This document shows positions 11,448-24,092 of a DNA stretch of 64,000 nt, one piece after another (the stretch's first letter is position 1; each line of letters begins with the position of its first letter). The stretch lies in assembly GCA_015501605.1 (NCBI GenBank), contig JADNRZ010000010.1, positions 1,488,001-1,552,000 on the forward strand, given 5' to 3'. The DNA comes from Panaeolus papilionaceus. Lineage: Eukaryota; Basidiomycota; Agaricomycetes; Agaricales. Both the position numbers and the translations under genes were made by a program. The notes under the pieces are model-generated. The model saw nothing but the letters and a program-made list of their open reading frames with translations, ran no database searches and had not been told where the DNA came from.

Positions 11448-13512
11448 GATGTTTTTAGGTCTCGAAGTAAATCTGAGAGTAGAAATACCAAGCAGGTACC
11501 GTTTCCAAGAGTTAGGGTAACCGTTTTATATGAGACTGTGTACCTTTTTTTTCGCATCGAGAAATGTCCGGTTTGCTTGGAGAGTTACCCAAAAGATATT
11601 ACTGGAAGAACTGCGCTGTTGAGGACATGGGGAAATCAAACCAAAGGAAGAATCTGAGAACGATAGAACTATCCATCACGGTGATTGACATCATATCTCA
11701 TCAACAATAATACATTGTTGTGGGATGGTTTTCCAAAGGAGACATGGAAAAGGCGAATAATTTGAAGTTGGAGACGCCCAATTTAGTGACCCTGGCAGCC
11801 TGTTTGAACGGATAGACATTGCTAAGTCTTCTTTAATCATCAGATTCACATAACCAACGTGATTTGCGGATATGGTGCGGATTTAGAGAAAAGTCGACAC
11901 AGGCTGAAGTTAGTCAAGATGCTTCCATTGTGTCTAATAACCGGAGAGTTGGTCGCAAGAGATTCCATCGGTCGCTTAGCGTGTACATCTGAGGGTAAAC
12001 GAGATCAGTAGGAAGGTATAGCGCAGCAGCAGGAGCATAGCCTCATTCAAAGACGAGGAGCGTCGGACCTCAAAAATACCTCGTCGAATTGAATTTTGCA
12101 AAGTCATGATGGAGTCCGCTTAAACCCCACCCCAAAACCAAGACAGAGGTTTGGAGAGCATAGTTGGAGCAAAATTCGAACGGTGAATAGCACGAAGACA
12201 GTCTCAAGTCTCTTTGGATAACAAGAGCTAGCCATATACTCCGAGTCCGTTGCGTCGAAAAATCGAGAAGTAAGATGGTCTTGGGAGTTTTCTATCACGA
12301 CGCGGAATCTACCCATGGCGATCAATTTTGCCAAGAGAAACGTTGGTATTGCCCTTGGCGAAATCCATTAAAGGTCGTCACTGAGATATAACCGGGTGTC
12401 ATTAGCAGTAAAGTATTCACATATCATGTCCAAGACGCGATAATTATCCCATGTGAAGGACCAAGACTTTTTTGTGCTCCAAGTATAGATGCAGATGTTG
12501 ATAAGGCAGTCTGGTGAGGTCCCTGGTGAAGCTTTGAAGTCCAAGATGCAAAGCGATTGTATTCCGTCCTGAGTCAGGCGCACCTATTCAATATAGCTAT
12601 TATCCGAGCTCGCTGGAAATCCGAGGAAATGTGGAGGTAGCAACAGTCAGTAGGTTGAACAAAGTTTGCAAGTGATGACAGGTGTTGCATGCGACATGTG
12701 TCCTTTCCAAGAAGACATTCTAGCGTTAGAACGAAGACAGACAGAGTTTATTCATAGATATTGGCCGACACTTGATAAGTCTCTGAGGGACGAAAGTGAA
12801 AGGAAAGCAGACACGATACAAACATAGTGTTAAGTTGAAGGGAATCTAAACTGTAACGCCGATATCGTATTTGACAGTATTTGGTTACGCCCCATAAGTG
12901 GAAATCACGATCAAAAAAGGGAAGAGTGCGCTTGTCGTCTCACCACTCGCTCTAAACCACCATAATATGATTATCATAAGGTTGGATCATTTTACTTTAA
13001 TATCATTTTACGCTCATGAAATCTCTTTAAACAGATTTTTTACTCAAATAATTGAGGCTCGACTGAGTGACCCCTGTTCTACATAACCGGCCCGGCGGGT
13101 TGTCTCCACTAATGATACTCAGGGTTTGCTTTACCACACAGGCTTCTCAAGATTGGCAGTCATTCAAGTAGCTGAAGCGCGGTAAGACCTGGAGCAACGT
13201 ATCCGAGTCAGCATAGAGATATGGGAACACCTGATCTGGAGTGCACCATATCGCTACTGGAGTTGAGTGGATGTTTGGTGGCACGCCCCTGCCATGCTGC
13301 ATGCACGTGTTGCATGACCTTGCCCGAAAATGTCAAAATCGATAGCAGGATTGAACATGCACAGGTTTCCTCCAACGTAGCATGTTATTGTAACAGTATC
13401 GTACGTGTTTCGTCTCCGTTATGAACTAGGGACGTGTACCTAATCCGATCTTTCATATAAGCAGACAATAACGAACCTGGTGACCTTTACCCACTAAAGT
13501 TTAACCCCCATC
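11448..13512. other. Long intergenic stretch; possible gene relic at 12.1-12.6 kb
   Basis: No intact gene is supported over 2 kb. On the minus strand, two short open stretches at 12583-12368 and 12334-12104 have coding-like composition (LCILDFKASPGTSPDCLINI and FRVVIENSQDHLTSRFF) but do not join across any intron I can find. They may be the remains of a leucine-rich F-box-type gene. The last 100 bases should hold the promoter of the gene at 13513. Confidence 0.35.
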
Positions 13513-15960
13513 ATGTCTATCGACCCTCAGGAATTTGACACAGGGAACATCCTACCGCAGAGCGGTTTTGGACCAACCATCGCTTTCAATTCCCTATATC
13601 ACAGTAATCCCTTCCTTTTCCGAGTCTACACCCCGAAGGAGAAGTCACCCTTTACCGATGACTCCGATCCCTTATTTGTCGCCCCCAAGTTTGACGAACT
13701 GTTTGCCCGCACACCGGTGGAAATCACACAAGCCCAATTTCCCGACCCATCATCCTGGGACTGTACCGATGTCGCACATCATATGGAATGGACCACACGG
13801 TCTTCCTCTTCGTTTATATCTACCTCTTTCAGCTTCAGTTGGGCAATATGGGAAGCCGTCCGACGCTACCATTTAGGTGTGAAGAAGGATATTGAAATAG
13901 CCATTATTGATGCAGCAGTTGTCGATGGGAGGGCCGCCACGGCAGTTGAACTCTTAGCGAGAGGCACACATGAAGGGTATGTTTGCATTAGACAATAGCC
14001 GTTTCATCCTTTACAATAGGCTGACTCTACTTTCCTCCCTGATACGTATGATAGAACAAGCGACCAAGTGTCTAAATGGCATCGTTTCTCACGGGATTCG
14101 CAGGCCGTCCTTGTGTACGGTTTGATTCCTAGGCCAGCAGTGTTAGCATCTATTCCGCTACTGCAGATTCTCCGAAAGATGCCATCGTATTTCCTCAACA
14201 AGGATACTCAGGTTGTTGATGGGAACCCGTTGAACTTGGCGGGATGGGATTATGCCAGTCGGAAAGCAAGCTATCGTCATTTCTGTCAAGATATGTCCAA
14301 AGCTTTCATGCAGCGGCCCGTCGAAGTACGCCTACGTGACTCAACTGGAGGTGCTGTCAGACTTGCTTTGTCATTTTTGCGACCTTTTTTCCATCGCGTC
14401 GTCCAAGACGACTTCGACACCGCTATTTTTTATCTCCGCAGGCTTGCCATCTTGATATCTCAATGGCCGGGTATCTGGGCGCAGGAACATCCCGAGATCC
14501 AGAAAGTGGTTGAATCTATGGTACTCGCGCTAGGCGAAGAGCTGAAGATGAAGTATGCCTCCCAGAACACGGACGAAATTTCTAGACTTCAAGTTATTAT
14601 CAACGGGATACATCATCGATCCAGGCATTCTCGCACACATTCCAGCCAGAAATATGCTGTCAACGAGGTTGATATCGACTCTGACGGTGACTTCGAGCTG
14701 GAACTCGGAGATTCCGATGAGCCAACCTTGGTTGCACTAGGAGTCCCGCCCACCCGTGACCAGTTACCACCATTGGAAATGTCTGTGGCCGTTGTTCCTC
14801 GGATTCCGATCTCGTTTCAGACACCTATTACTCCACCTGAATCGCCACGCAGTTCCAAGTTTTTACCAACAGTTAATGTGCAGCTCCAGGACATCTTGTC
14901 GTCGCCAATTCACGATAAGCTAGGATTTTCTTTACCAGCAGCTCAGGGTCGCGATGAAGACACCAAATTGGCGACGACGGCAACAACAGCGGAATCCCTT
15001 GCTTCTCCGCCCCCAACCCCGCCGTCACACATACCTGTCTTTTTCGCACCGCCAATCGTTACTTCAAGCGATGACACCTATCAGAGCAACCCTGTACAGA
15101 ACCCTCTGACGAAATCTGTAAACTTGACTGAGTTGTCAGCGATAGTTGATGAGGCAAACCAGCCTTCTGCAGATCGCCTCGGAACACTCTACGAGGTGCC
15201 AGAAGATGAATCCGTCGTTGGTGAAGAATTTGTTCAGATTGAATATCCCACTCCCACAGACAACATTCAAATGCCAGGTGGAGACATCTACTATCATGAG
15301 CATGATGATGACAACGCATCGAATGTGTCGTCATCCATTTCAACCATTCCTTTCGCCCCTTCTCTAACGCACTCCCGACGTTCTTCCATCATGTCCGTTG
15401 ACACGCTCATTGACGACGCAGAATTTCCAGTGAAACGTCTCTCCTTAACCACTAATCATTCCGATTCATTTGAATTTTACCCGAAACACCTTTCCCTGCG
15501 TGGTTTACGCGTCGGCTCCCGCACTGTCTCATTCTCAGAGGCAATAGCGCCGCTTCTGGCAAACGAGATGATTCTGTCTGCACCTACCAGATCGGATCCT
15601 TTGGAGATCCCCTTGCCACCTTCAGCCCCTGTCTCGGAGTGCTCTGGTTCGCAGCCCTCATCTCCAAGTTCGTCTACCTGTTCATCGATAGAGTCTTCTC
15701 CACAAATGGAGTCTGTGGAACTCCCAGTTCCCACCACCCCCAACGTTTTTATCGTTCCTCTATCGAACCGAGATGGAGATGTGCGTGGACGCACCATGCA
15801 CACAGGCGAGACCGAAGCCGAAGAGAAAAGGTCGTCCAACGGTCTCCCAGTTAAGGTCACCGAAACGGCGTCTTATATTGTCACAGGCTTCCTGGTTGGT
15901 GCGTTTATCACCCTTTTCCTTTTTTCCACGCAGCGCAGGACGCTGTTGTATTGCACATGA
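13513..15960 (+). CDS. Tail-anchored protein with ADP-ribosyltransferase-like (DUF7587-type) N-terminal domain
   Basis: Exons 13513-13976 and 14055-15960 join in phase 2 across a 78 nt intron (GTATGT...GATAG) to give 789 residues. The N-terminal 200 residues follow the order of an R-S-E ADP-ribosyltransferase fold: LFRVYTP near residue 35, SFISTSFSFSWAIWEA near 100, IEIAIIDAAVVDG, then QAVLVYGLIPRPAV near 170. I associate this layout with the fungal family DUF7587. In R-S-E enzymes a Glu precedes the last strand; here the aligned position is Ala or Gln, so activity is doubtful. The middle is about 400 residues of acidic, Ser/Pro-rich disorder. Near the C-terminus a membrane helix (SYIVTGFLVGAFITLFLFST) is followed by a short basic tail, suggesting a cytosol-facing tail anchor. 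Confidence 0.6.
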
Positions 15961-17187
15961 ACTCGAAGCATCTACGTTTACCCCCTTGGCTTCGTTTTGT
16001 CTTGGCACTTCCTTAGAAGGAGGATGCACCATTCTAGAAGGCATCTGTATTTTTGGATGTACATTAATTCATGTATTCATCTTTCCACCAACTGTACTAC
16101 TGGTTTGTACTATTTTTATACATATACACGCTACCATCATTAGTGTACATTTGTTCTTTCCATCGTTATCGTTCTCATCTTCTGTAGTGTAGATGAGTCG
16201 ATACACATGCTCTACAACGAAGCCTTATGCCATATATGTATGAGCAATCCAACTCTGTATTCGCAAGCGCTTTAAATTTTCCTTCCATACAGCTGTCGCA
16301 TGGACTATGGTTATTTGCGTCGACCTCGAACAGAGGGAGGAATTTAGACATTCTCATCGTTTACTCGCCTTAGCGATAACAGCTATCTCAGGATCGTCCC
16401 TCGAGGGAGGCTGTGCGGCAAATTACACACACTCCTATTTTTACGGAATGTATGCGCGGTTGTGTTATTTCTGGCGCTACTGGGTGTTGACAATCGCTAG
16501 CTCGTTACATTACATCCGCCGTCACACTTAAATTCGTATACGACCAACGTTGTGGAGAGCATTGATATCTCTCACCGGGAATGTTGTTAATGACCTGCTA
16601 CCGATGTGAAACGGGAAAGTGATATCAAATGTGAAAGCTCGGGTCTCAACATCATGATGTTGTTCCTACCTGTATCATTTCGCATTTTCCGTGTGATGAG
16701 GCAAGTAGTAATATATGCCCAACCAGGCGGATTAACGATTGGAGTCTGCTTAGTACTCGTTAGGGTTTGTTGCCCTTAGTACTCCCGCGTCATTTATGGC
16801 TCTTATCGGCTGCGGCAGGGATAAAAATAAATCAATAATCGAATGGGCCAGTGAGCTGGCAGCTTATCAAAGTGAATACATATAGTATCAGCACTGTATG
16901 CCATTACCACCACAGTGACTTGGCTGATGGGCCACATACAGTGTTATAATGGAGTGCAGGTAAGGCAGGGCGCCAATCACAAATCACATCAATCATCATT
17001 AGTGCGACGATGAATAGCAATATTGCAGACGCCCATGAGAGTGCCGCTGCTGTATAGTAGGATATACAAACGTCAGAGTTAGGCCTTTGTGGGAACATGC
17101 ATAAACCATATGTCAAATATTACAACTGGTAGCAAATATAAATTACACAGCTGGTGCATTTCATTGTGATGTGAACGATCAATTTGA
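15961..17187. other. Intergenic, no gene supported
   Basis: About 1.2 kb between converging genes. ORFs of 60-139 codons occur on both strands but lack domains and splice continuity. The longest overlaps the end of the ART-like gene in another frame. Confidence 0.55.
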
Positions 17188-18053
17188 TCATTGCTTGATA
17201 GCGTACAGGAAACCGTCGTATCCCTTTTCACCTACAGTCGCAATCGTAGTAGTCTCTACTTCAGGGTCATCTTTAACGAGCTGAAGTAGATCTCGAACAC
17301 CCTGCACTGCGCTATCTTGGAATTGAGGATCTGCAACTTTTCCACGTCGAACAACGTTGTCGACAACCTGAGGAAGGACCTCTTAACGATAACACCCAAC
17401 GGAAATGATATTATGACTCACAATTACTCCACCTTTACGAACGAGGCGTTTGGCCTCTCTGAAGTAAATCGAGTTGGATTCTTTGTCTGCGTCGATAAAG
17501 ACGAGGTCGAAAGGCTCTGCTGGTTGAAGCTTGGGCAGCTCTTCTGCAGCAGGACCTAAGACAATATCCACCTTGCTTTCGAGTCCAGCATTGCGGATAT
17601 TTTCTCCAGCAACCTATATTATAACCCGTGATGTCAGATACGACAAATCTTTTACGAGAAGAAAGAAATAGGTGTACCTTGACAGAGTTGGGATCAATTT
17701 CGAATGAGATTAGTTTGCCATCATCAGGCAATGCGCGAGCAAGCCATATGGTCGAATATCTGAAACAACGTAAGTAAGAGGCTTTGACAAAACGGATTTG
17801 AGGCTATGGCCTTATAAGTGGCCGTAACGCACCCGCCTAGAAGGCCAACCTCGATGATACGCTTCGCTTGGATAGACTTGGCGAGCAAGTTAAGCAATTT
17901 GCCTTGCGCCGCAGATACCGCAATGTTGTCGAGACCCTGGTCCCTAGAGTTTTTTAGGGTGGCCTCGAGTACGGCATCTTCTTTCAACAGAAAAGAGTTA
18001 AAATAAGCATCGTTGCGCTTCCAGCTATCGATGTGCTCCTGAGTGAAAGCCAT
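17188..18053 (-). CDS. SAM-dependent O-methyltransferase (caffeoyl-CoA OMT-like, family 3), tandem copy A
   Basis: Four exons: 18053-17833, 17759-17678, 17613-17422 and 17367-17188, giving 224 residues, typical for the family. These cytosolic enzymes use SAM and a divalent metal to methylate catechol-type hydroxyls. Visible motifs are AAQGKLLNLLAKSIQAKRII and the SAM motif I (EVGLLGGYSTIWLARALP), the strand LISFEIDP, the metal/SAM motif FDLVFIDADK, then KRLVRKGGVIVVDNVVRRGK and GYDGFLYAIKQ at the C-terminus. A TATAAAAG box lies on the minus strand at 18171-18164, about 110 bases before the ATG. An upstream in-frame extension is open, but the paralogue's start supports MAFTQEH. The native substrate cannot be told. 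Confidence 0.88.
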
Positions 18054-19036
18054 TTGGGATTGAGGTTGAGCTAGTAGAGGTGGGATTGGCTCAAGCACGT
18101 TGGATGGCGGGGTGAAAGGAGTTATCTTAAGTTGAGTGATGTAGTTAGGGATTGATATCTGGCCTTTTATATTGGAGCTATCAGTCCCTTCCTCAAGCAA
18201 GTGTCTGATGGTTCAGCGCGTCCGAAGTGATGGCGTCGGTAGACATCATGTTCTGGAGTCATAGCTGCGTGTTATCTGATAAGAATTGAATGCATTAGGT
18301 GGAATGTGTGGGATCAGATAATCCAAAAATAGCGACAATCTGATGCTGGTTGCGAATTAATGTATGCATCACAAACATACAAGGCGCCATTTGGACATTA
18401 GAGTCAGGATAAATTCCAACCGTATACATTTCATGAAAAAATATATCATGAAATCTGTTCTGAATAACTGCGGGTGCGTCATCAAAATCCTATTTCGAAT
18501 GGAAAGTGGTGCTTGGAGCTGACACTAAACGCCGAGCAATTCGGAATTACCGAGCCTCGATACGACGATCTTCGAATAGGTTGAACTTGTATGTCCTGTG
18601 TTTAAACAACTTCATATGGTTCCGAGTGATAGAATTGAAGATCGCTGTATACGATAAGGAGAACACCCTCTTACAGCGTCGTGCAAATGGAGTTTCGAAG
18701 CCTCAACCTACCTGCATGCACATCTTAATGAGCTATAGTCGGGTAATTCAGATGTAGCCTAGTGATATTTATAGATTACGATGGCAGGAATGTCCAACCT
18801 ATTGTTCAAATTGTCCCAATATGAGTCACTGTAATTCAAGTGGACATGGGGGTTCGTTTTCCTAACGCCGCGCAATCCTCGATAAACTCCAGAAGGATAT
18901 ACTTGCATCTTGGTTGACTGGTTGTAGCGATTCTTAGGTTTCATCGTGTCAAGGAGCATATTACTACATTGATTCCTCGTATCGAAATTTGAACATTGAT
19001 GCGTAAGAAACAATCATGCTTTCAACCCAAACGCAA
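18054..19036. promoter_or_regulatory. Region between the two OMT genes
   Basis: Nearly 1 kb holds the promoter of OMT copy A (minus-strand TATAAAAG at 18171-18164) and the 3' flank of copy B. No other gene is supported. Confidence 0.55.
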
Positions 19037-20138
19037 TCATTGTCTAACTGCATAAAGGAAGCCATCATAACCCTTGTCACCTACTGTACCGATGGTGGTG
19101 GCTTCGACCTCAGGATCGCTCTTGATGATTCGAAGCAGCGCGCGGACACCCTCGATGTTGGGGTCGTCGCTCTTAGGATCCGAGACGTTCCTGCGTGCAG
19201 GTCCAGCACGTACAACATTGTCTACAATCTACGAGATGTAGAGGCATGCGTCAGTTATAATCCTCGAAAGAAAATAAGCCAGGAGAAAAGTGTGCAGTGT
19301 TGGTAGTATTAAAAATGAAATCCATCCGGCCCTCCGAAGCCGTGCAAGTATCACAAGACCCCACACATGCCTCCGTGGTTTGAAAGAAGAAATTACAAAC
19401 AGTTCCCAGAGACAACATGCAACTCTGTTTCAAGTCAAATTAAGAATAGAGGACAGGACTCACAATAACACCCCCCTTTCTCACGAGACGTTTGGCCTCC
19501 TGATAGTAGTAAGGGTAGCTTGGCTTGTCTGCGTCGATGAATATGAGGTCGAATGGTTCTGCGGCCGAGATCTTGGGCAGTTCCTCGATTGCGCGACCGA
19601 CAACGATTTGGACCTTGTTGTGCTGACCAGCATTGCGAATGTTTTCCTCCGCGACCTAGTGGGGAGGTCAACACCATTTAAGGTATTGTCCACTGAGAAA
19701 CTTGTGTAGATTTACCTTCGCGACCTGTGGGTCCACTTCGAATGTATAGAGTTTACCGTCTTCAGGAAGGGCGCGAGCGAGCCATGTGGTAGAGAACCTA
19801 AATGAAGGAATGGCAAGGTACCGAGGTGTCAGAACTAACACAAGCGAGAGTTGCGCGTATGCCTAATTTCCGGATGTGGATAATTAAATGACGGGATCGA
19901 CTTACCCTCCCAGTGTTCCGAGTTCGATGATGCGCTTCGCCTGGACGGATTGCGCGAGGAGGTGAAGGAATTTGCCTTGTGCTGCGGAGACAGCAACGTC
20001 GCGTAGACCTTTGGCGCGGGAGTTCTTGACAGCCTTATCCAAGACGGGGTCTTTCCTGAGCAAGAACGAGTTGTGATATTCGTCGGACTCTCTCCACTCG
20101 TTTATGTTGGTGGCCGGGTGCAGTACTGAATCGCTCAT
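19037..20138 (-). CDS. SAM-dependent O-methyltransferase (family 3), tandem copy B
   Basis: Exons 20138-19906, 19797-19716, 19655-19464 and 19228-19037 give 232 residues. Exons 2 and 3 are exactly as long as in copy A (82 and 192 nt) and all introns have the same phase, so the two genes are a tandem duplication. The motifs match copy A: AAQGKFLHLLAQSVQAKRII, the SAM motif (ELGTLGGFSTTWLARALPED), FDLIFIDADK, KRLVRKGGVI, VDNVVRAG and GYDGFLYAVRQ. The third intron is 235 nt, much longer than its neighbours, and its splice ends are the least certain part. A minus-strand TATAAAG sits at 20220-20214, about 75 bases before the ATG. The substrate is unknown. Confidence 0.88.
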
Positions 20139-20743
20139 TGTTCTTTCTGTGGTGTGTATGTGGAAGCAGGATAAGGAAATGTGAGTTGCTGTTGAGTCGC
20201 AAAGAAGGTTGCACTTTATATTCTTTGCCTGGATATTTTTGAGTATGGGAGGGAAGGTTGTCTGAACTTTCTCGCGTATTTTAGGTTGACCCCCACAGCA
20301 GCGTCTATAAGTGGCTACAATTTGGGGACGACCGAGGGCATAAAACCCATGTGGCCAAGCGCTATGAAAGGATAGAAGTCTATTTTCCTAGTTCCATTAG
20401 TAAGGCGCTCTCAACTTGTGATTTATCCCCACCTTGCCTTGTTCTGCGAATAGATTATGTGCACAAAACTATCCGGAAAATAACCCATTGCCAGCTATAT
20501 CAATCATAAAAGATAGCGAAGAGAATCAGAAGTTGTTGAGAGAAGAAGGCCAATTCGCAATATTTCCTAGAAGAGTTACTTTTTCGTCTAGAGAGCAATA
20601 CGAGGGTTTGATCGAGCTTGAAAAATTTGCGCCTTGAACAAATGCGGCTGGATTGTCATTCGCGACTTGGAAAATAGGGGCATTATATGTGCATAGTAGA
20701 TGGTAATATAGCAACCGGGCATTGCTGCCCCGCGGAGCAACGA
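20139..20743. promoter_or_regulatory. Promoter of OMT copy B and 3' flank of the E1-like gene
   Basis: The minus-strand TATA element at 20220-20214 is the only clear signal. Short ORFs on both strands near 20434-20756 are not supported. Confidence 0.5.
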
Positions 20744-22377
20744 TCACATTGTCCATTCACGAACCCTTCGAAGTTCAGCTGACCGTTTTTCTACGACCTC
20801 TTTTACCTCCTTGCCCCACACACCTTCGGGAGTCTGTGCTGTGCCGTCTTGATTGAAGCATAGTTTGATATGTTTGTCAGCGTCGTTGTGCTCAAAGACA
20901 ATGACGTTGTCGATGGCAACAGGTTTTTTGGGATCCCAGCGAGCCAGTGAAGGTCTTGTAGGAACATCGAAAGGGGGCACAACAGAACGACCCCGATATA
21001 AATCTTCGAAAACCAAAGCAACATCGTCCTCGTCAATAGGAAGGCGACTAGATTTCTCATGAGTTCAGTCAGCATCTTCTCAAATAAAAATTATGCGCAC
21101 TTGAGTTGATATCCAGCAAGTTTGCATTCCCTATGCAGGAGGTCGCGATACAGTCGTTCATACAACTTCTTTCTTCCTTTGATGGCCAATGGGTTCAGAA
21201 TCGGCTTTCCAGCCAGGTCGCAGACGATGTACGACGCGATATTCAAACCAAAAATGGCAGGTAGCGGACCGAGAACAGGTAAAATCCTGACTCTGAAATC
21301 ATCAAAGACGCCCAATTCCTTGACAGGTCCTTTTTGAAACTCCTCCTCGGGTAGTGGTAGGAGCTTAACATCGCCAGGGACCTCCGTGGAATATACCACT
21401 GGAATTCCTGATTCAACGCCCAACAGGCGCAATCTTCTTCGCACAGACCGCGCAAGGGGATCGTAGACTGTATAAGAGATATCGCTGATCTGTATCCGTG
21501 TGGGATCACATTTGGCACCAGCACCCATTGATGAGAAGACCTGGCATACCTGGTCGTCACCAATGAAATATCAAAACAGAGGGACGACAATCTCACCTTC
21601 AGGTTATTGTCATGACAGTACTTTAACAGATCAACTTTGGTCTGGATATTATCAATGGCATCTAGCATCTGGGTAAACAACCAAGCCATCTTCAAGTTGA
21701 GCAAACGAAATGTACTGACCTATGACCCAGTCGACGCCTTCCAACAACCGTCCACCTTCATCCTTACGCCAAATTTCTATTCTTGAATCGACTTCCACCC
21801 ACTTTGCAACTTTCCTCAAAGTCCGCTCAATACAGTTGACTTTGGGTGTGCCAACATCCTCCAATGTAGCAGTAGCATGCCTATTCAAGGAAGAAAGCGT
21901 GACGTAGTCGAAGTCAACCAAACGAATTTTAGAGACGCCACTGCAAAAACATTGTCAACATAATTGTCTAGCCCGCCCAAAAATAACGCACGATCTAGCC
22001 AGCATAACAGCGGCCCAGCTACCAACACCGCCGCAGCCGACGATGACAACGCTCCCTTTCCGCACTTGAGCCATTCCTTCATCACCGAAGAAAACATAAT
22101 TTCTAGCCAGTTGCTCTCGTATTAGCTCTTCATCATATCCAAAGGCAGAAGATATCCCAGATGCGTCAATTGGGCTTGGTATGCTTGAAGTCTGAGTTGG
22201 TTGATCGTGGTCGATTGTTGTACTCAAGGAATCATGGATTTCTCTGGCTAGTTCTTTCCTCTTGACTCGACGTGTATGGGAGTTATAGGCATGTAAAAGC
22301 CCTGCTGTTGTCACTGCTGTCGCAACAGCTGTGAGGACCAGCTGAGATTTATGGGAGAGGTTAAGTGAAGTCATCAT
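20744..22377 (-). CDS. E1-like tRNA threonylcarbamoyladenosine dehydratase (Tcd/CsdL/TcdA family), mitochondrial
   Basis: Five exons: 22377-21992, 21940-21720, 21661-21597, 21540-21101 and 21047-20744, giving 471 residues. Yeast Tcd1/Tcd2 and bacterial TcdA adenylate and dehydrate t6A37 in ANN-decoding tRNAs to the cyclic form ct6A; the yeast enzymes sit on the mitochondrial outer membrane. An N-terminal hydrophobic helix at residues 12-31 (QLVLTAVATAVTTAGLLHAY) fits that location. The ThiF/E1 nucleotide motif is GCGGVGSW at 114-121, followed by SGVSKIRLVDFDYVTLSSLN, then GVDWVIDAIDNIQTKVDLL, SSMGAGAKCDPTRIQISDIS and DPLARSVRRRLR, all typical of the family. It is divergently placed from the Nudix gene. 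Confidence 0.88.
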
Positions 22378-22719
22378 GAGAAAACGTGAACAGTGCCAGC
22401 ATGAAATGATCCGTCAAAAATATTGTTTGCTCGTGATCTCAAAGCTCTCCAACGTTATTCCACCTTCGTCAAAACTGTCAGGTTCGTACTCGAGGCGATA
22501 GTCGGGTAAGATGTACTGTGTAAATGCGCAAATTTCTGACTGATATGTTCCGGAATACACACTGCACAGCAAGCTAGTTGACGGACCACGGGCTACAATC
22601 GGGTTGAGCGAAAGCCGTTTCGCATCACGTTTCTCCGGTTATGTTTTTATCTCTTCCGCAGCCCCTCTGTGTACAATCCTATGCGGCTGGAGGCTTCTTG
22701 AATCTTATCGCGATCAACC
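22378..22719. promoter_or_regulatory. Shared divergent promoter region
   Basis: 342 bases separate the ATGs of the E1-like gene (minus) and the Nudix gene (plus). Both promoters must lie here. No clear TATA box is visible. Confidence 0.55.
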
Positions 22720-24092
22720 ATGGCAATCCCTCAATCGAACCTAAGTTACCTGGACATAGTTGACCTCTGCGACAACGTCCATCTTCGTCGAGATTCATCT
22801 GGCCTTTACGACACTGCATACAACTCTGAACCCCTCGTACCTCTGTATCTTTCCGAATCTCCGGAAAGTGCAGTAATTGGCTTGCTACGTCCAGCAATCG
22901 TCCAACAACTGGTTGAAGAAAATGTGAGAAGCAATAATTTACAAAAGCAGGAATTATGGAAAATTCGCGTGCAGCCAGCAGATTTTATCACATTGCGCAA
23001 CGGAACCTTGGGTCCATCTGTTAGCCTGTGCAGCTGGCTGGATTCACCATCAAAACGAACAGACGTTATGAAGGAACTTTGCGAGCTATGGAGAGACACA
23101 GGCCTATTTGCAGATGTTTGTGGACCCACCAAGTGGAGAGCGGAGATGTACCCTATCTATGCAGACCCCCACGGTGTCCATGACCATCCTTCTACGTCAG
23201 GTCGAGAAACTGGCCTAAATTTTGCGTTCGAGATGGAGCGTTCTGCGTGCGCACTTTTTGGTGTTGTCACTTACGGGATTCATATGAGTGTTTATGAAGA
23301 AACCGTGCAGGAGAGTGGTGAAAACAAGCTCAGGGTCTGGATTCCTACCAGGGCTCTGACAAAGCCAACGTAAGTCCGATTTATTTGATGTCAAGTGCCT
23401 GAGGTCTCATAGAAGCAACTTAGTTTTCCTGGATATTTGGATAATACCGTAGCAGGTGGAATACCCAGTGGCATGTCCATGTTCGAATCCCTTGTGAAGG
23501 AATGCATGGAAGAGGCAAGCTTAGAGGAGTATCTGGTTCGAAAGTATTCTCGTGCTGTCGGAGTGATTAGCTACTTCTATCGGTATAAGCTGTTCATCTC
23601 TTATTCTGAATGGTTCCCTAATGCTTCTATTTGGAATAGATCCTCAAAAGGGTGGCTCCAGCCGGAGATAGAGTAAGTCGTCTGGCCGATGGGCCTTTGG
23701 TTTTTCTAAGGGGTTTATAGATATGTCTATGAGATCAAAATTCCCAGAAACGTCGATTCGGATTTGTTTACCCCCCGCCCTTCAGATGGTGAAGTTGAGT
23801 CATTCGACGTGCGTGTTTTGTTTTCTCGTTTCGTGATTTTGTCCTGATTCGGGTTTATAGCTGGCATCTCAAGAGCGACTCGTGGAACAACTTCGAGCTG
23901 GTCTTTTCAAACCAAATTGTGGTTTAGGTGAGTAACATACATACTGATCCAACTTCTAAATGACCGTTGAGCATTTCCTCAGTCATCCTCGATCTACTAA
24001 TCCGAAGAGGGTACATAACACCTGACAATGAACCTGATTTCGTGAAAATTGCTAATCGTCTTCATGGCAATTTCAGTTATCAGATCTGGTGA
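22720..24092 (+). CDS. Nudix hydrolase with DUF4743 domain (thiamine-pyrophosphokinase-related, YJR142W-like)
   Basis: Six exons: 22720-23369, 23424-23582, 23640-23672, 23721-23808, 23861-23927 and 23983-24092, giving 368 residues. The N-terminal half, ending near FAFEMERSACALFGVVTYGI, matches the DUF4743 domain placed before Nudix domains in fungi. The Nudix box lies at residues 228-250 (GGIPSGMSMFESLVKECMEE plus ASL). It keeps the paired glutamates, but Lys replaces the usual Arg and Ser the usual Gly, which I believe is usual in this subfamily. Relatives hydrolyse oxidised thiamine diphosphate derivatives, so nucleotide or thiamine-phosphate clean-up is a fair inference. The C-terminal helix LVEQLRAGLFKPNCGL ends the domain. 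Confidence 0.85.

Noticed and set aside
15477..15860. 127-codon minus-strand ORF
   Set aside because: It is a shadow of the Ser/Pro-rich linker of the ART-like gene on the other strand.
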